A stretch of DNA of 8,178 bases. Origin: JBMTVT01 sp049451635 (GTDB lineage: Bacteria; Bacteroidota; Bacteroidia; Flavobacteriales; Flavobacteriaceae). The position numbers and the translations under genes were made by a program. This document shows positions 1-7,017 of this stretch, one piece after another; positions within the stretch are counted from its first letter, which is position 1, and each line of letters starts with the position of its first letter. The notes beneath the pieces were generated by a model that saw nothing but the letters and a program-made list of their open reading frames with translations, was not told the DNA's origin and made no database searches. Location: positions 1-8,178 of the forward strand of contig JBMTVT010000082.1 of assembly GCA_049451635.1 (NCBI GenBank). Reading direction: 5' to 3'.

Positions 1-196
1 GAATTTCATATTGATTTAGCTGCTTAAATAATGAATTTTCACTATCTATACCCATAAATTAAGCAGTTAGGCTCAAACTGATGAGCTCTAAATCGCTGAG
101 CTTTGGTTGACGCCTTTGATAGCTTAAAAGTTGTTCTTTTGATATTTTTCTTAATACTTCCATTTTTCTTTCGTAATTTGCATTTAAGTTGTTCAT
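1..196 (-). pseudogene. IS982-like transposase, 5' part, interrupted by a stop codon
   Basis: Read on the minus strand from the ATG at 196-194, this encodes a protein beginning MNNLNANYERK, with a KLSDLELISLSLTA segment at residues 32-45. A TAA then occurs at 61-59 (codon 46), after which the same frame continues as FMGIDSENSLFKQLNQYEI to the window edge. The sequence on both sides of the stop reads as one continuous helical N-terminal domain, so a GAA-to-TAA nonsense change is the simplest explanation. The 'LSD-E-I-L-L' segment resembles the N-terminal region of IS982-family DDE transposases, and I recognise this version from flavobacterial genomes by memory only. The catalytic domain lies outside the window. 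An ORF starting further upstream in another frame (248-42) is a shadow. The family is moderately certain; the interruption is seen directly. Confidence 0.72.
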
Positions 197-251
197 TGTT
201 AATGTTTTGTCGATAAAACAATTTACTGATTATCAGTAAGATGAACAACTT
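186..251 (-). promoter_or_regulatory. Self-complementary leader covering the transposase start codon
   Basis: Three helices can form here. An outer 11-bp perfect helix pairs 186-196 (AAGTTGTTCAT) with 241-251 (ATGAACAACTT). Inside it are an 8-bp perfect inverted repeat, 223-230 with 232-239 (TTACTGAT / ATCAGTAA, one base between), and a 6-bp repeat, 203-208 with 215-220 (TGTTTT / AAAACA). In a minus-strand RNA that begins beyond 251, the outer helix would bury the ATG and the next codons of the transposase. The pairing is read directly from the sequence. A role in blocking translation of read-through transcripts is inferred from the behaviour of other insertion sequences such as IS10. It could instead be a DNA signal near the IS end. 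Confidence 0.6.
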
Positions 252-269
252 TTTTATTTTAAATCATAA

Positions 270-458
270 TGCACAATGGGTTACTATAATTATATTTATA
301 TTATTAGTATAATATTGGCAGCAACAACACCTTTTAGTATGATGCTAAATTTAATTGATGGTGCTTTTGCACTTATGGCTATACCAACTATGATAGCAAC
401 TATAATGCTTGCTCCTAAAGTTGTTAAAGAATTTAAAGCATACATACAACGTATTTAA
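270..458 (+). pseudogene. C-terminal remnant of an AGCS-type sodium:alanine symporter
   Basis: The open frame follows a TAA at 267-269; its first ATG is at 276 and it ends in TAA at 456-458, giving only 60 residues. It contains a hydrophobic helix (YIYIISIILAATTPFSMML) and then IDGAFALMAIPTMIATIMLAPKVVKEFK. The 'ALMAIP...' stretch followed by a basic tail is typical of the last membrane helix and C-terminus of AGCS (alanine or glycine:cation symporter) proteins, which are normally about 450-550 residues. The rest of the gene is absent, and the IS-like transposase lies immediately upstream, so this is probably the 3' end of a gene split by insertion or deletion. It may be translated from ATG 276 but would not be a working transporter. 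A genuine small membrane protein cannot be excluded. Confidence 0.65.
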
Positions 459-513
459 AAGCAAGGTAAAGGATAGTATGTACCCTAAAATAACTAACTA
501 AATATTTTTAATA

Positions 514-768
514 ATGACAAAAGTTAATGCAAAGGCTTACTGGAAAGAAAACATCAGGTATGTTTTGGTGCTATTATTTATTTGGCTTTTGGTCTCCTAT
601 GGAGCAGGAATAATATTTAAAGATGCTTTAAACGAAATAAGGGTAGGTGGTTTTAAACTAGGCTTTTGGTTCGCACAGCAAGGTTCTATGTATGTTTTTG
701 TGGTGTTGATTTTTGTTTATGTTCGCCTTATGAATAAACTCGATAAAAAATATGGTTATGACAAATAG
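514..768 (+). CDS. DUF4212 sodium:solute symporter small subunit
   Basis: This 84-residue membrane protein has a short cytoplasmic start (MTKVNAKAYWKENIRY), a first transmembrane helix at about residues 16-35, a second at about 48-70, and a basic tail (MNKLDKKYGYDK). The opening 'YWKENIRY' and the two-helix architecture match the DUF4212 / TIGR03647 family, putative small subunits found directly upstream of, or fused to, VC_2705-type SSF symporters and noted mainly in aquatic and marine bacteria. Its stop (766-768) lies inside the start of the large subunit gene, so the two are very likely translationally coupled. The 55 bases before it show no clear Shine-Dalgarno sequence, usual for Bacteroidota. 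The role in transport (assembly or stability) is inferred from gene pairing; it is distinct from the DUF485 (YjcH) partner of E. coli ActP. Confidence 0.9.
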   Translation: MTKVNAKAYWKENIRYVLVLLFIWLLVSYGAGIIFKDALNEIRVGGFKLGFWFAQQGSMYVFVVLIFVYVRLMNKLDKKYGYDK

Positions 769-2488
769 TATATTTTTAGTTGAGGGTTTAGGTGTTCAAA
801 ATTGGACTTACATTTTAGTAGGGTTAACGTTTGCATTATATATAGGCATAGCCATTTGGTCTAGAGCAGGTTCAACAAAAGAATTTTATGTTGCTGGAGG
901 CGGTGTATCACCATTGGCAAATGGTATGGCAACTGCAGCCGATTGGATGAGTGCAGCATCGTTTATCTCAATGGCTGGAATTATCTCATTTGCTGGATAT
1001 GATGGTGCCGTGTATTTAATGGGTTGGACAGGAGGTTATGTATTGCTAGCCTTATTGCTTGCTCCATATTTGCGCAAGTTCGGAAAGTTTACCGTTCCCG
1101 ATTTTATAGGCGATAGATACTATTCAAAAACAGCCCGTTTAGTTGCTGTATTTTGTGCATTGTTGGTGTCATTCACCTACGTTGCAGGACAAATGCGTGG
1201 CGTAGGAATTGTTTTTTCGCGGTTTTTAGAAGTTAATATCAACACTGGTGTCATTATAGGAATGATTATCGTTTTGTTTTATGCGGTTTTAGGTGGCATG
1301 AAAGGCATCACATATACACAAGTGGCCCAATATTGTGTATTGATTTTTGCTTTTATGGTACCAGCTATTTTTATATCTATTCAAATGACAGGAAACCCTA
1401 TTCCACAATTAGGGTTTGGGGGTACCTTATCAGATGGTTCTGGAACATATTTACTTGATAAATTGGATGGATTAAGTACTGAATTGGGTTTTAACCAATA
1501 TACCGAAGGCTCAAAATCTATGATAGACGTATTTGCTATCACACTAGCACTTATGGTTGGTACTGCTGGATTACCTCATGTTATAGTGCGTTTCTTTACA
1601 GTAAAGCGTGTTAAAGATGCTAGAAAATCTGCTGGAATAGCGTTACTCTTGATTGTGGTTTTATATACCACGGCTCCCGCAGTAGCTGTTTTTGCAAGAA
1701 CCAATATGATTGAAACGGTTTCGAATCAGTCTTATGCTGATGTTCCTGAATGGTTTAAAAAATGGGAGTCAACAGGATTAATAACTTTTGAAGATAAAAA
1801 TGGTGATGGAATTATGCAGTATGTGGCTGATACAAATAAAAATGAATTGGTAGTTGATAGAGATATTATGGTATTGGCAAACCCAGAAATTGCTAAGCTA
1901 CCAGATTGGGTAATTGCCCTGGTAGCTGCTGGTGGATTAGCAGCTGCATTATCAACAGCAGCAGGGTTGTTATTGGTAATATCATCATCAGTGTCTCACG
2001 ATTTAGTTAAAAAAATAATCAATCCAAAAATTTCTGAAAAAGGCGAATTAGTAGCTGCACGTTTATCTGCTGTAGGAGCAGTCTGTGTTGCGGGTTATTT
2101 TGGTATCAATCCACCAGGCTTTGTTGCTGCGGTTGTTGCTTTGGCGTTTGGTTTGGCAGCAGCTTCATTTTTCCCAGCTATTATTTTAGGAATCTTCTAT
2201 AAACGAATGAATAAGGAAGGTGCTATTGCGGGTATGGTGGTCGGTATTTCAACAATGCTTTTATATATGGTAAAATATAAACTGGGATGGTTTGATGAGG
2301 TTGTACCAGATAAAAGTGAATGGTGGTTTGGAATTTCACCAGAAGGCTTTGGAAGTATCGCCATGATTCTTAATTTTATAGTATCCATAGTTATTATGAA
2401 ATTCACACCAGAACCTCCAGAAGATGTGCAGGAAATTGTTGAGAATATTAGAATACCAAGTGGTGCAGGTGAAGCGACTGGACATTAA
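752..2488 (+). CDS. SSF-family sodium:solute symporter (VC_2705 type, probable acetate/carboxylate uptake)
   Basis: This 578-residue inner-membrane transporter belongs to the solute:sodium symporter family, close to ActP and matching the VC_2705 subgroup (TIGR03648). Visible hallmarks are FYVAGGGVSPLANGMATAADWMSAASFISMAG near the N-terminus, GGMKGITYTQVAQ at residues 181-193, and STAAGLLLVISSSVSHD at about 401-417. In LeuT-fold SSF proteins a Ser-rich stretch like S411-S413 contributes to the Na2 site, which is inference here. About 13 hydrophobic helices are expected. A hydrophilic loop before the DRDIMVLANPEIA segment carries EF-hand-like acidic repeats (348-371). Translation may start at ATG 752 or ATG 758; both overlap the DUF4212 gene (17 or 11 bases). 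Acs follows 44 bases downstream, which favours acetate as substrate, but lactate, pyruvate or propionate remain possible. Confidence 0.92.
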   Translation: MVMTNSIFLVEGLGVQNWTYILVGLTFALYIGIAIWSRAGSTKEFYVAGGGVSPLANGMATAADWMSAASFISMAGIISFAGYDGAVYLMGWTGGYVLLALLLAPYLRKFGKFTVPDFIGDRYYSKTARLVAVFCALLVSFTYVAGQMRGVGIVFSRFLEVNINTGVIIGMIIVLFYAVLGGMKGITYTQVAQYCVLIFAFMVPAIFISIQMTGNPIPQLGFGGTLSDGSGTYLLDKLDGLSTELGFNQYTEGSKSMIDVFAITLALMVGTAGLPHVIVRFFTVKRVKDARKSAGIALLLIVVLYTTAPAVAVFARTNMIETVSNQSYADVPEWFKKWESTGLITFEDKNGDGIMQYVADTNKNELVVDRDIMVLANPEIAKLPDWVIALVAAGGLAAALSTAAGLLLVISSSVSHDLVKKIINPKISEKGELVAARLSAVGAVCVAGYFGINPPGFVAAVVALAFGLAAASFFPAIILGIFYKRMNKEGAIAGMVVGISTMLLYMVKYKLGWFDEVVPDKSEWWFGISPEGFGSIAMILNFIVSIVIMKFTPEPPEDVQEIVENIRIPSGAGEATGH

Positions 2489-2532
2489 ATTAAATTTCTA
2501 AATTGAATAAACAAATCAACATTAAGTAAAAA

Positions 2533-4440
2533 ATGAGCAATTACCACATAAAGCACTTAGAAGAATACTATCAGGTTTACAGAAAATCAATAAGAGAGCC
2601 CGAAAATCTTTGGGAAGAAGTAGCCGAAGAGCATTTTATGTGGCGAAAAAAATGGGATAAGGTTTTGAGTTGGGATTTTGCTAAACCTGAAGTCAAGTGG
2701 TTTGAAGGGGCTAAACTTAATATCACCGAAAACTGTATTGATAGACATTTAGCAACCAGAGGCGATAAAACTGCTATTCTTTTCGAACCAAACAATCCTA
2801 GTGAAGTTCCAGAACATATCACCTACAAACAATTGCATAAACGCGTTAATAAGTTCGCTAATGTTTTAAAAGAGAAAGGCATTAATAAAGGTGATAGGGT
2901 TTGTATCTATTTACCTATGATACCTGAATTAGCTATTTCTGTTTTAGCTTGTGCTCGAATAGGTGCCATTCATTCGGTTGTATTTGCAGGATTTTCATCC
3001 ACAGCTTTGGCAACCAGAATTAACGATAGTGACTGTAAAATGGTTATTACCAGTGATGGCTCATATCGAGGTGCAAAAGCCATCGATTTAAAAGATATTG
3101 TTGATGAAGCTTTAAAAGAATGTCCTAGAGTTGCCTCAGTATTAGTTGCCAAACGTATTCAATCAAATATTTCCATGAAATCAGGTCGTGACCATTGGTT
3201 ACAACCGCTTTTGGATGAGGCTTCACCTGAATGTAAAGCTGAAATTATGGATGCCGAAGACCCATTATTTATTTTGTATACATCCGGGTCTACAGGGAAA
3301 CCCAAAGGTATGGTGCATACTACGGCAGGATACATGGTTTATACCGCTTATACCTTTAAAAATGTATTCCAATATAGAGAAAATGATGTCTATTGGTGTA
3401 CTGCAGATATTGGTTGGATTACAGGACACAGTTACATTGTTTATGGTCCTTTAGCAAACGGAGCAACAACAGTTATGTTTGAAGGCGTGCCAAGTTACCC
3501 AGATTTTGGACGCTTTTGGGATATTGTTGAAAAACACAAAGTGAATCAATTTTATACGGCCCCAACTGCCATTCGAGCACTAGCTAAAGAGGGTATGGAA
3601 TTTATTGAGAAACACGATTTAACTTCATTAAAGGTCTTAGGTTCTGTAGGAGAACCTATTAATGAAGAAGCCTGGCATTGGTATAACGATAATATTGGAA
3701 AGAAAAAAAGCCCGATTGTTGACACCTGGTGGCAAACTGAAACTGGAGGAATCATGATAACTCCGATACCCTTCGTTACGCCAACCAAACCCACTTATGC
3801 CACCTTACCATTTATTGGTATTCAACCAGCTCTAATGGACGAAAATGGTAAAGAAATAAAGGGCAATCAGGTTGACGGCCGTTTATGTATTAAATTTCCA
3901 TGGCCAAGTATGGCACGAACCATTTGGGGTAATCATGAGCGTTACAGAGATACCTATTTTTCAGCTTTTGAAAACAAATATTTTACTGGTGACGGCGCTC
4001 TGAGAGACGAAGTAGGATACTATCGAATTACAGGTCGAGTTGATGATGTGATTATCGTTTCAGGGCATAATTTAGGAACTGCCCCTATTGAGGATGCTAT
4101 AAACGAGCATCCTGCAGTGGCAGAAAGTGCGATTGTTGGATTTCCACATGATATTAAAGGCAATGCGCTTTATGGTTACGTTATTTTAAAAGATGTAGGC
4201 GAAACCCGAGACCATAATAACCTGAGAAAAGAAATCAACCAAATTATTACCGAGCATATTGGACCCATTGCCAAATTGGATAAAATTCAGTTTACAAGTG
4301 GGTTGCCAAAAACCCGAAGTGGCAAAATCATGCGCCGTATTTTACGTAAAATAGCTTGTAAAGACACCAGTAATTTAGGTGACACCAGTACGCTTTTAAA
4401 CCCTGAAGTGGTGCAAGAGATTATGGATAATGCTTTGTAA
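2533..4440 (+). CDS. acs: Acetyl-CoA synthetase (AMP-forming acetate-CoA ligase)
   Basis: This cytoplasmic enzyme converts acetate, ATP and CoA to acetyl-CoA, AMP and PPi through acetyl-AMP. The 635 residues fit the family's usual 640-660. Motifs in order are the N-terminal Acs domain (YYQVYRKSIREPENLWEEVA), the P-loop-like YTSGSTGKPKG (249-259), WWQTETGG (399-406), the hinge GRVDD (501-505), and the C-terminal SGKIMRR with K598, the lysine that is adenylation-active and controlled by reversible acetylation in characterised Acs enzymes. The loop usually reading SGHRLGT is SGHNLGT here (510-516), replacing an Arg that contacts ATP/PPi in the Salmonella enzyme. The start at 2533 gives the normal N-terminus. 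It is probably co-transcribed with the symporter upstream. A propionate preference is possible, but overall similarity favours Acs. Confidence 0.95.
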   Translation: MSNYHIKHLEEYYQVYRKSIREPENLWEEVAEEHFMWRKKWDKVLSWDFAKPEVKWFEGAKLNITENCIDRHLATRGDKTAILFEPNNPSEVPEHITYKQLHKRVNKFANVLKEKGINKGDRVCIYLPMIPELAISVLACARIGAIHSVVFAGFSSTALATRINDSDCKMVITSDGSYRGAKAIDLKDIVDEALKECPRVASVLVAKRIQSNISMKSGRDHWLQPLLDEASPECKAEIMDAEDPLFILYTSGSTGKPKGMVHTTAGYMVYTAYTFKNVFQYRENDVYWCTADIGWITGHSYIVYGPLANGATTVMFEGVPSYPDFGRFWDIVEKHKVNQFYTAPTAIRALAKEGMEFIEKHDLTSLKVLGSVGEPINEEAWHWYNDNIGKKKSPIVDTWWQTETGGIMITPIPFVTPTKPTYATLPFIGIQPALMDENGKEIKGNQVDGRLCIKFPWPSMARTIWGNHERYRDTYFSAFENKYFTGDGALRDEVGYYRITGRVDDVIIVSGHNLGTAPIEDAINEHPAVAESAIVGFPHDIKGNALYGYVILKDVGETRDHNNLRKEINQIITEHIGPIAKLDKIQFTSGLPKTRSGKIMRRILRKIACKDTSNLGDTSTLLNPEVVQEIMDNAL

Positions 4441-5100
4441 TCAGCTAATCAAATAACCCCATTCCAAATGCTTGCGTTTATCCAATCGGGATAATATTTT
4501 TAAGAACACCACAGCGGTAATAAGGGCGTCGCCACTTGCTGTGTGCCTATCTACTTTTGGTACATTAAGTTCTTTACATAAATCATCCAAAGTATAATGT
4601 TCACGTAAATTTTCGCGGTAAATAGCATGTTTTGATTTATTGTATAAAATGCCCGTATCAATAAACACATTTTTTAACTTTCCCAAACCGTGTCTTTGTA
4701 ACATTTCGTTCATCATAGTTTTATCAAAATTGGCATGGTGTGCTACCAAAACAGCATCTTTAATATATTCTAAAAAGGCTTTTATAGCTTCTGGTTCATC
4801 TACTTTTTTTAGGGAACCTTTTTTTAATAACCCATGTATTTTAACGGCTTCAGGTTTAAAAACGTCTTGCTTAATATATATTTCAAAGCTTTTATTAACT
4901 TCAATAGACTTTCCCGTAAATGCCACTGCACCTATAGATAATATCCTATCATTTTTTTTGTCAAAACCAGTAGTTTCGGTATCAAAGGCAACAAATCGAG
5001 TGGTTTCAATTGGATTTTTCTTTTTATTATTGAAACTATCAACATAGGTTAACCAAAAATCTGGATAATCTATTTTCTTCTTTTTAAACCAATTGAGCAT
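4441..5100 (-). CDS. DEDDh-type 3'-5' exonuclease (DnaQ/epsilon-like)
   Basis: This 219-residue protein carries the full set of DEDDh exonuclease residues: D40 and E42 in FDTETTG, D126 in VAHHANFDKTMM, and H186 and D191 in RHTASGDALITA. These coordinate two metal ions in the DNA polymerase III epsilon family. A basic 35-residue N-terminal extension (MLNWFKKKKIDYPDFWLTY) precedes the nuclease fold; no polymerase-binding tail or other domain is seen. Its ATG directly follows the stop of the upstream nucleotidyltransferase-like gene (TAAATG at 5103-5098), so the two are likely translated together. Its own stop (4443-4441) abuts the acs stop on the other strand. Replication proofreading is unlikely from this context. 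A nuclease or phosphodiesterase acting with the NTase-like partner is a plausible inference, but the substrate is not known. Confidence 0.9.
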   Translation of the reverse strand: MLNWFKKKKIDYPDFWLTYVDSFNNKKKNPIETTRFVAFDTETTGFDKKNDRILSIGAVAFTGKSIEVNKSFEIYIKQDVFKPEAVKIHGLLKKGSLKKVDEPEAIKAFLEYIKDAVLVAHHANFDKTMMNEMLQRHGLGKLKNVFIDTGILYNKSKHAIYRENLREHYTLDDLCKELNVPKVDRHTASGDALITAVVFLKILSRLDKRKHLEWGYLIS

Positions 5101-7017
5101 TTACATGAAGTTTTTTAAATCTAACCTGAATTTCAAGTTTTCTTGAATTTCGTTAATTGGCTTAAAGCAGCGTCTTAGTTTTAATTTTTCTTCCTTTGTC
5201 AAACTTTCCAACTCTATAAACTTCCCTGAATTGTTGTGCAATAAGCATTGTTTTGCTTTGAATTTTGACAAAGCTTTAAAGGCATAAGAACAAGAGTCAT
5301 AAAGCTCTTTGTTTTCAGGTTCAACTTCTGCCAATTTTTCATAACGCTCATATGTATTGTTGACGCCTTCAATTTTATTACTTAAAGTCAATAACCTGGC
5401 CGCATCAATTAAAGGCATCAAAGCTCTGCTTTTTATATTAAAAAGGTCTTTTTGCTCACCATTTTGCTCAACCAAAAATTGCTTGAAAAACCCAAGTGGC
5501 GAAGGGCTTTTAACCGCATCACTGCCTAAATATTTGAAGAATAAAGACGTGTTATTGATAGTGCCAAAAATAGTTTTTGTTAAATCATCAATAAGTTTTT
5601 TATCACCATAAACACGGTTGTAGTCAAAGAAAATAGATGAAAGTAAAACGGCTTTTTCATCGGGTTTTAAAATCCAGTTTTTAAATTGCTCTTTCCATTC
5701 GGTTATGGATTTGCACCATTCGGGGTTGCTGGCCATCATATCGGCTTCACAATATTCAAAACCTATTTTATTTAGGGCACTGGAAATAAGTTTTGCCAAT
5801 TCCAAAAAGTAGGCTTTGGTATATTCATAATCCGTTTCTTTTACATCATCAAAAACAATGGCATTATCTTGGTCAGTAAACAATAATTGTTCCTGTCTGC
5901 CTTGGCTTCCTAGAGCTAACCACGAAAAGGGAACAGGTGGAGGTGTTGGCATTTTTTGGATGGCCAATTCAATGGTGCGAATGGTAACAACATCATTTAT
6001 TTGAGAAATTACTTTGATAATGTGAGATATGGGAATGTTTTGTTCCAAATAGCTTTTTAGAAGTGTGTTGGCTTTTAAACGGGCGCTTCTTATTTTTTTT
6101 ATTCGGGTAGCACGTTTTATTTCTTTTAAAATAACCGATGGGTTGTTGCCAAGTGTAACCAAAACATCATGATGTGTTAAAACACCAACGAGTTTTGAGT
6201 TTACGGTGCCATCTTTTGTGATGCACAAATGCCCGATATTGTGTTTTATCATCTTTAATTGTCCGTCGGCAACTGTCAAGTCTTTTTTACTAGTTATTAC
6301 AGGCGAACTCATAATGTTGGTTACTTGGGTTTCAATGGGATATTTACCTGTGGCTATTTTATTTTTTATATCGCTGTTGGTAATAATGCCAATGGGCTTT
6401 TTTTCTTTATTAACCACGATAATACACCCAATTTTAAGGACACTCATTTTTATAGCTGCGTCTCTTAGGGTTGTGTTTTCGTTGCAAGTTACTGGATCTT
6501 TGGTGTAATTTGCGGTTTGAAAATTAACTATGTCATTGGAGGTGTTCGGTAAATAATCAACAAAAACCTTTTCGTTTTCTTCAGTAGTGTAAGGGTCGTA
6601 AGCATTTGATGCAAAAGCAGTTATAAGGTATTTATAAACCTTTTCATTATCGTTTATAACCGATTGGAAAATGGAAATAGGGATGGCATAAACAATGGAT
6701 TCCTCATTTGCAGAGGCAGTAAGCTTGTAATTTTCTTTGGTGATTAGTGGGCGAACTCCAAAAACATCCCCAACATCATTGATGTTCAATATTTTTTCAA
6801 TGTTATTATTGTTGTGGTAAAGGGTAATGGCACCATCTCTAACAATATAAAAATGGTCGTTAAAAGTATCACCTTGTTTATAAATAGTATTGCCTTTTTC
6901 TAAATAGGTGATAGTTACCTCTGACGAAACCTCCAAAAGTTTAGTATCATCTATCATATTGAAAGGTGGGTATTTTTTAAGAAAATCACTAACGCGGTCA
7001 GCAATAGAATTTTTCAT
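5101..7017 (-). CDS. cNMP-like / CBS pair / DUF294 nucleotidyltransferase-like signalling protein
   Basis: This is a 638-residue soluble multidomain protein. Residues about 15-135 form a cyclic-nucleotide-binding-type beta barrel (YLEKGNTIYKQGD ... FYIVRDGAITLY), but the phosphate-cassette residues are not canonical (FGVRPLITKENYKLTA). Residues about 172-225 and 232-290 are two CBS domains, which usually bind adenosine nucleotides. Residues about 310-470 are a DUF294 / GlnD-like nucleotidyltransferase with GSQGRQEQLLFTDQDN (370-385); G370, S371, D382 and D384 match the catalytic GS...DxD pattern. Residues about 480-620 match the DUF294 C-terminal substrate-binding helices. There is no membrane segment. 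Domain order equals that of proteins I recall next to ActP-like symporters in other bacteria. It probably senses nucleotides and nucleotidylates a target, but neither target nor product is known. It sits 7 bases after the FAH gene. Confidence 0.9.
   Translation of the reverse strand: MKNSIADRVSDFLKKYPPFNMIDDTKLLEVSSEVTITYLEKGNTIYKQGDTFNDHFYIVRDGAITLYHNNNNIEKILNINDVGDVFGVRPLITKENYKLTASANEESIVYAIPISIFQSVINDNEKVYKYLITAFASNAYDPYTTEENEKVFVDYLPNTSNDIVNFQTANYTKDPVTCNENTTLRDAAIKMSVLKIGCIIVVNKEKKPIGIITNSDIKNKIATGKYPIETQVTNIMSSPVITSKKDLTVADGQLKMIKHNIGHLCITKDGTVNSKLVGVLTHHDVLVTLGNNPSVILKEIKRATRIKKIRSARLKANTLLKSYLEQNIPISHIIKVISQINDVVTIRTIELAIQKMPTPPPVPFSWLALGSQGRQEQLLFTDQDNAIVFDDVKETDYEYTKAYFLELAKLISSALNKIGFEYCEADMMASNPEWCKSITEWKEQFKNWILKPDEKAVLLSSIFFDYNRVYGDKKLIDDLTKTIFGTINNTSLFFKYLGSDAVKSPSPLGFFKQFLVEQNGEQKDLFNIKSRALMPLIDAARLLTLSNKIEGVNNTYERYEKLAEVEPENKELYDSCSYAFKALSKFKAKQCLLHNNSGKFIELESLTKEEKLKLRRCFKPINEIQENLKFRLDLKNFM

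Noticed and set aside
42..248. 68-residue ORF on the minus strand starting MFILLIISKLF
   Set aside because: It overlaps the transposase start in another frame; the transposase frame gives recognisable sequence and this one does not. It is a shadow ORF.
503..510. TATTTTTA before the DUF4212 gene as a -7 box
   Set aside because: It lies only 3 bases before the start codon and has no upstream TTG, so it cannot serve as the promoter of this gene unless the RNA is leaderless.
3188..3454. 88-residue plus-strand ORF inside acs
   Set aside because: It is an alternative frame of the conserved Acs nucleotide-binding region, with no independent support.
4640..5047. 135-residue plus-strand ORF inside the exonuclease gene
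   Set aside because: It lies antisense to a gene with a complete DEDDh motif set and shows no family-like sequence; Ser/Phe/Leu-rich composition is typical of an antisense shadow.
6206..6508. Hydrophobic 100-residue plus-strand ORF that looks membrane-like
   Set aside because: It is antisense to the CBS domains; hydrophobicity follows from Lys/Glu/Asn-rich codons read on the opposite strand.
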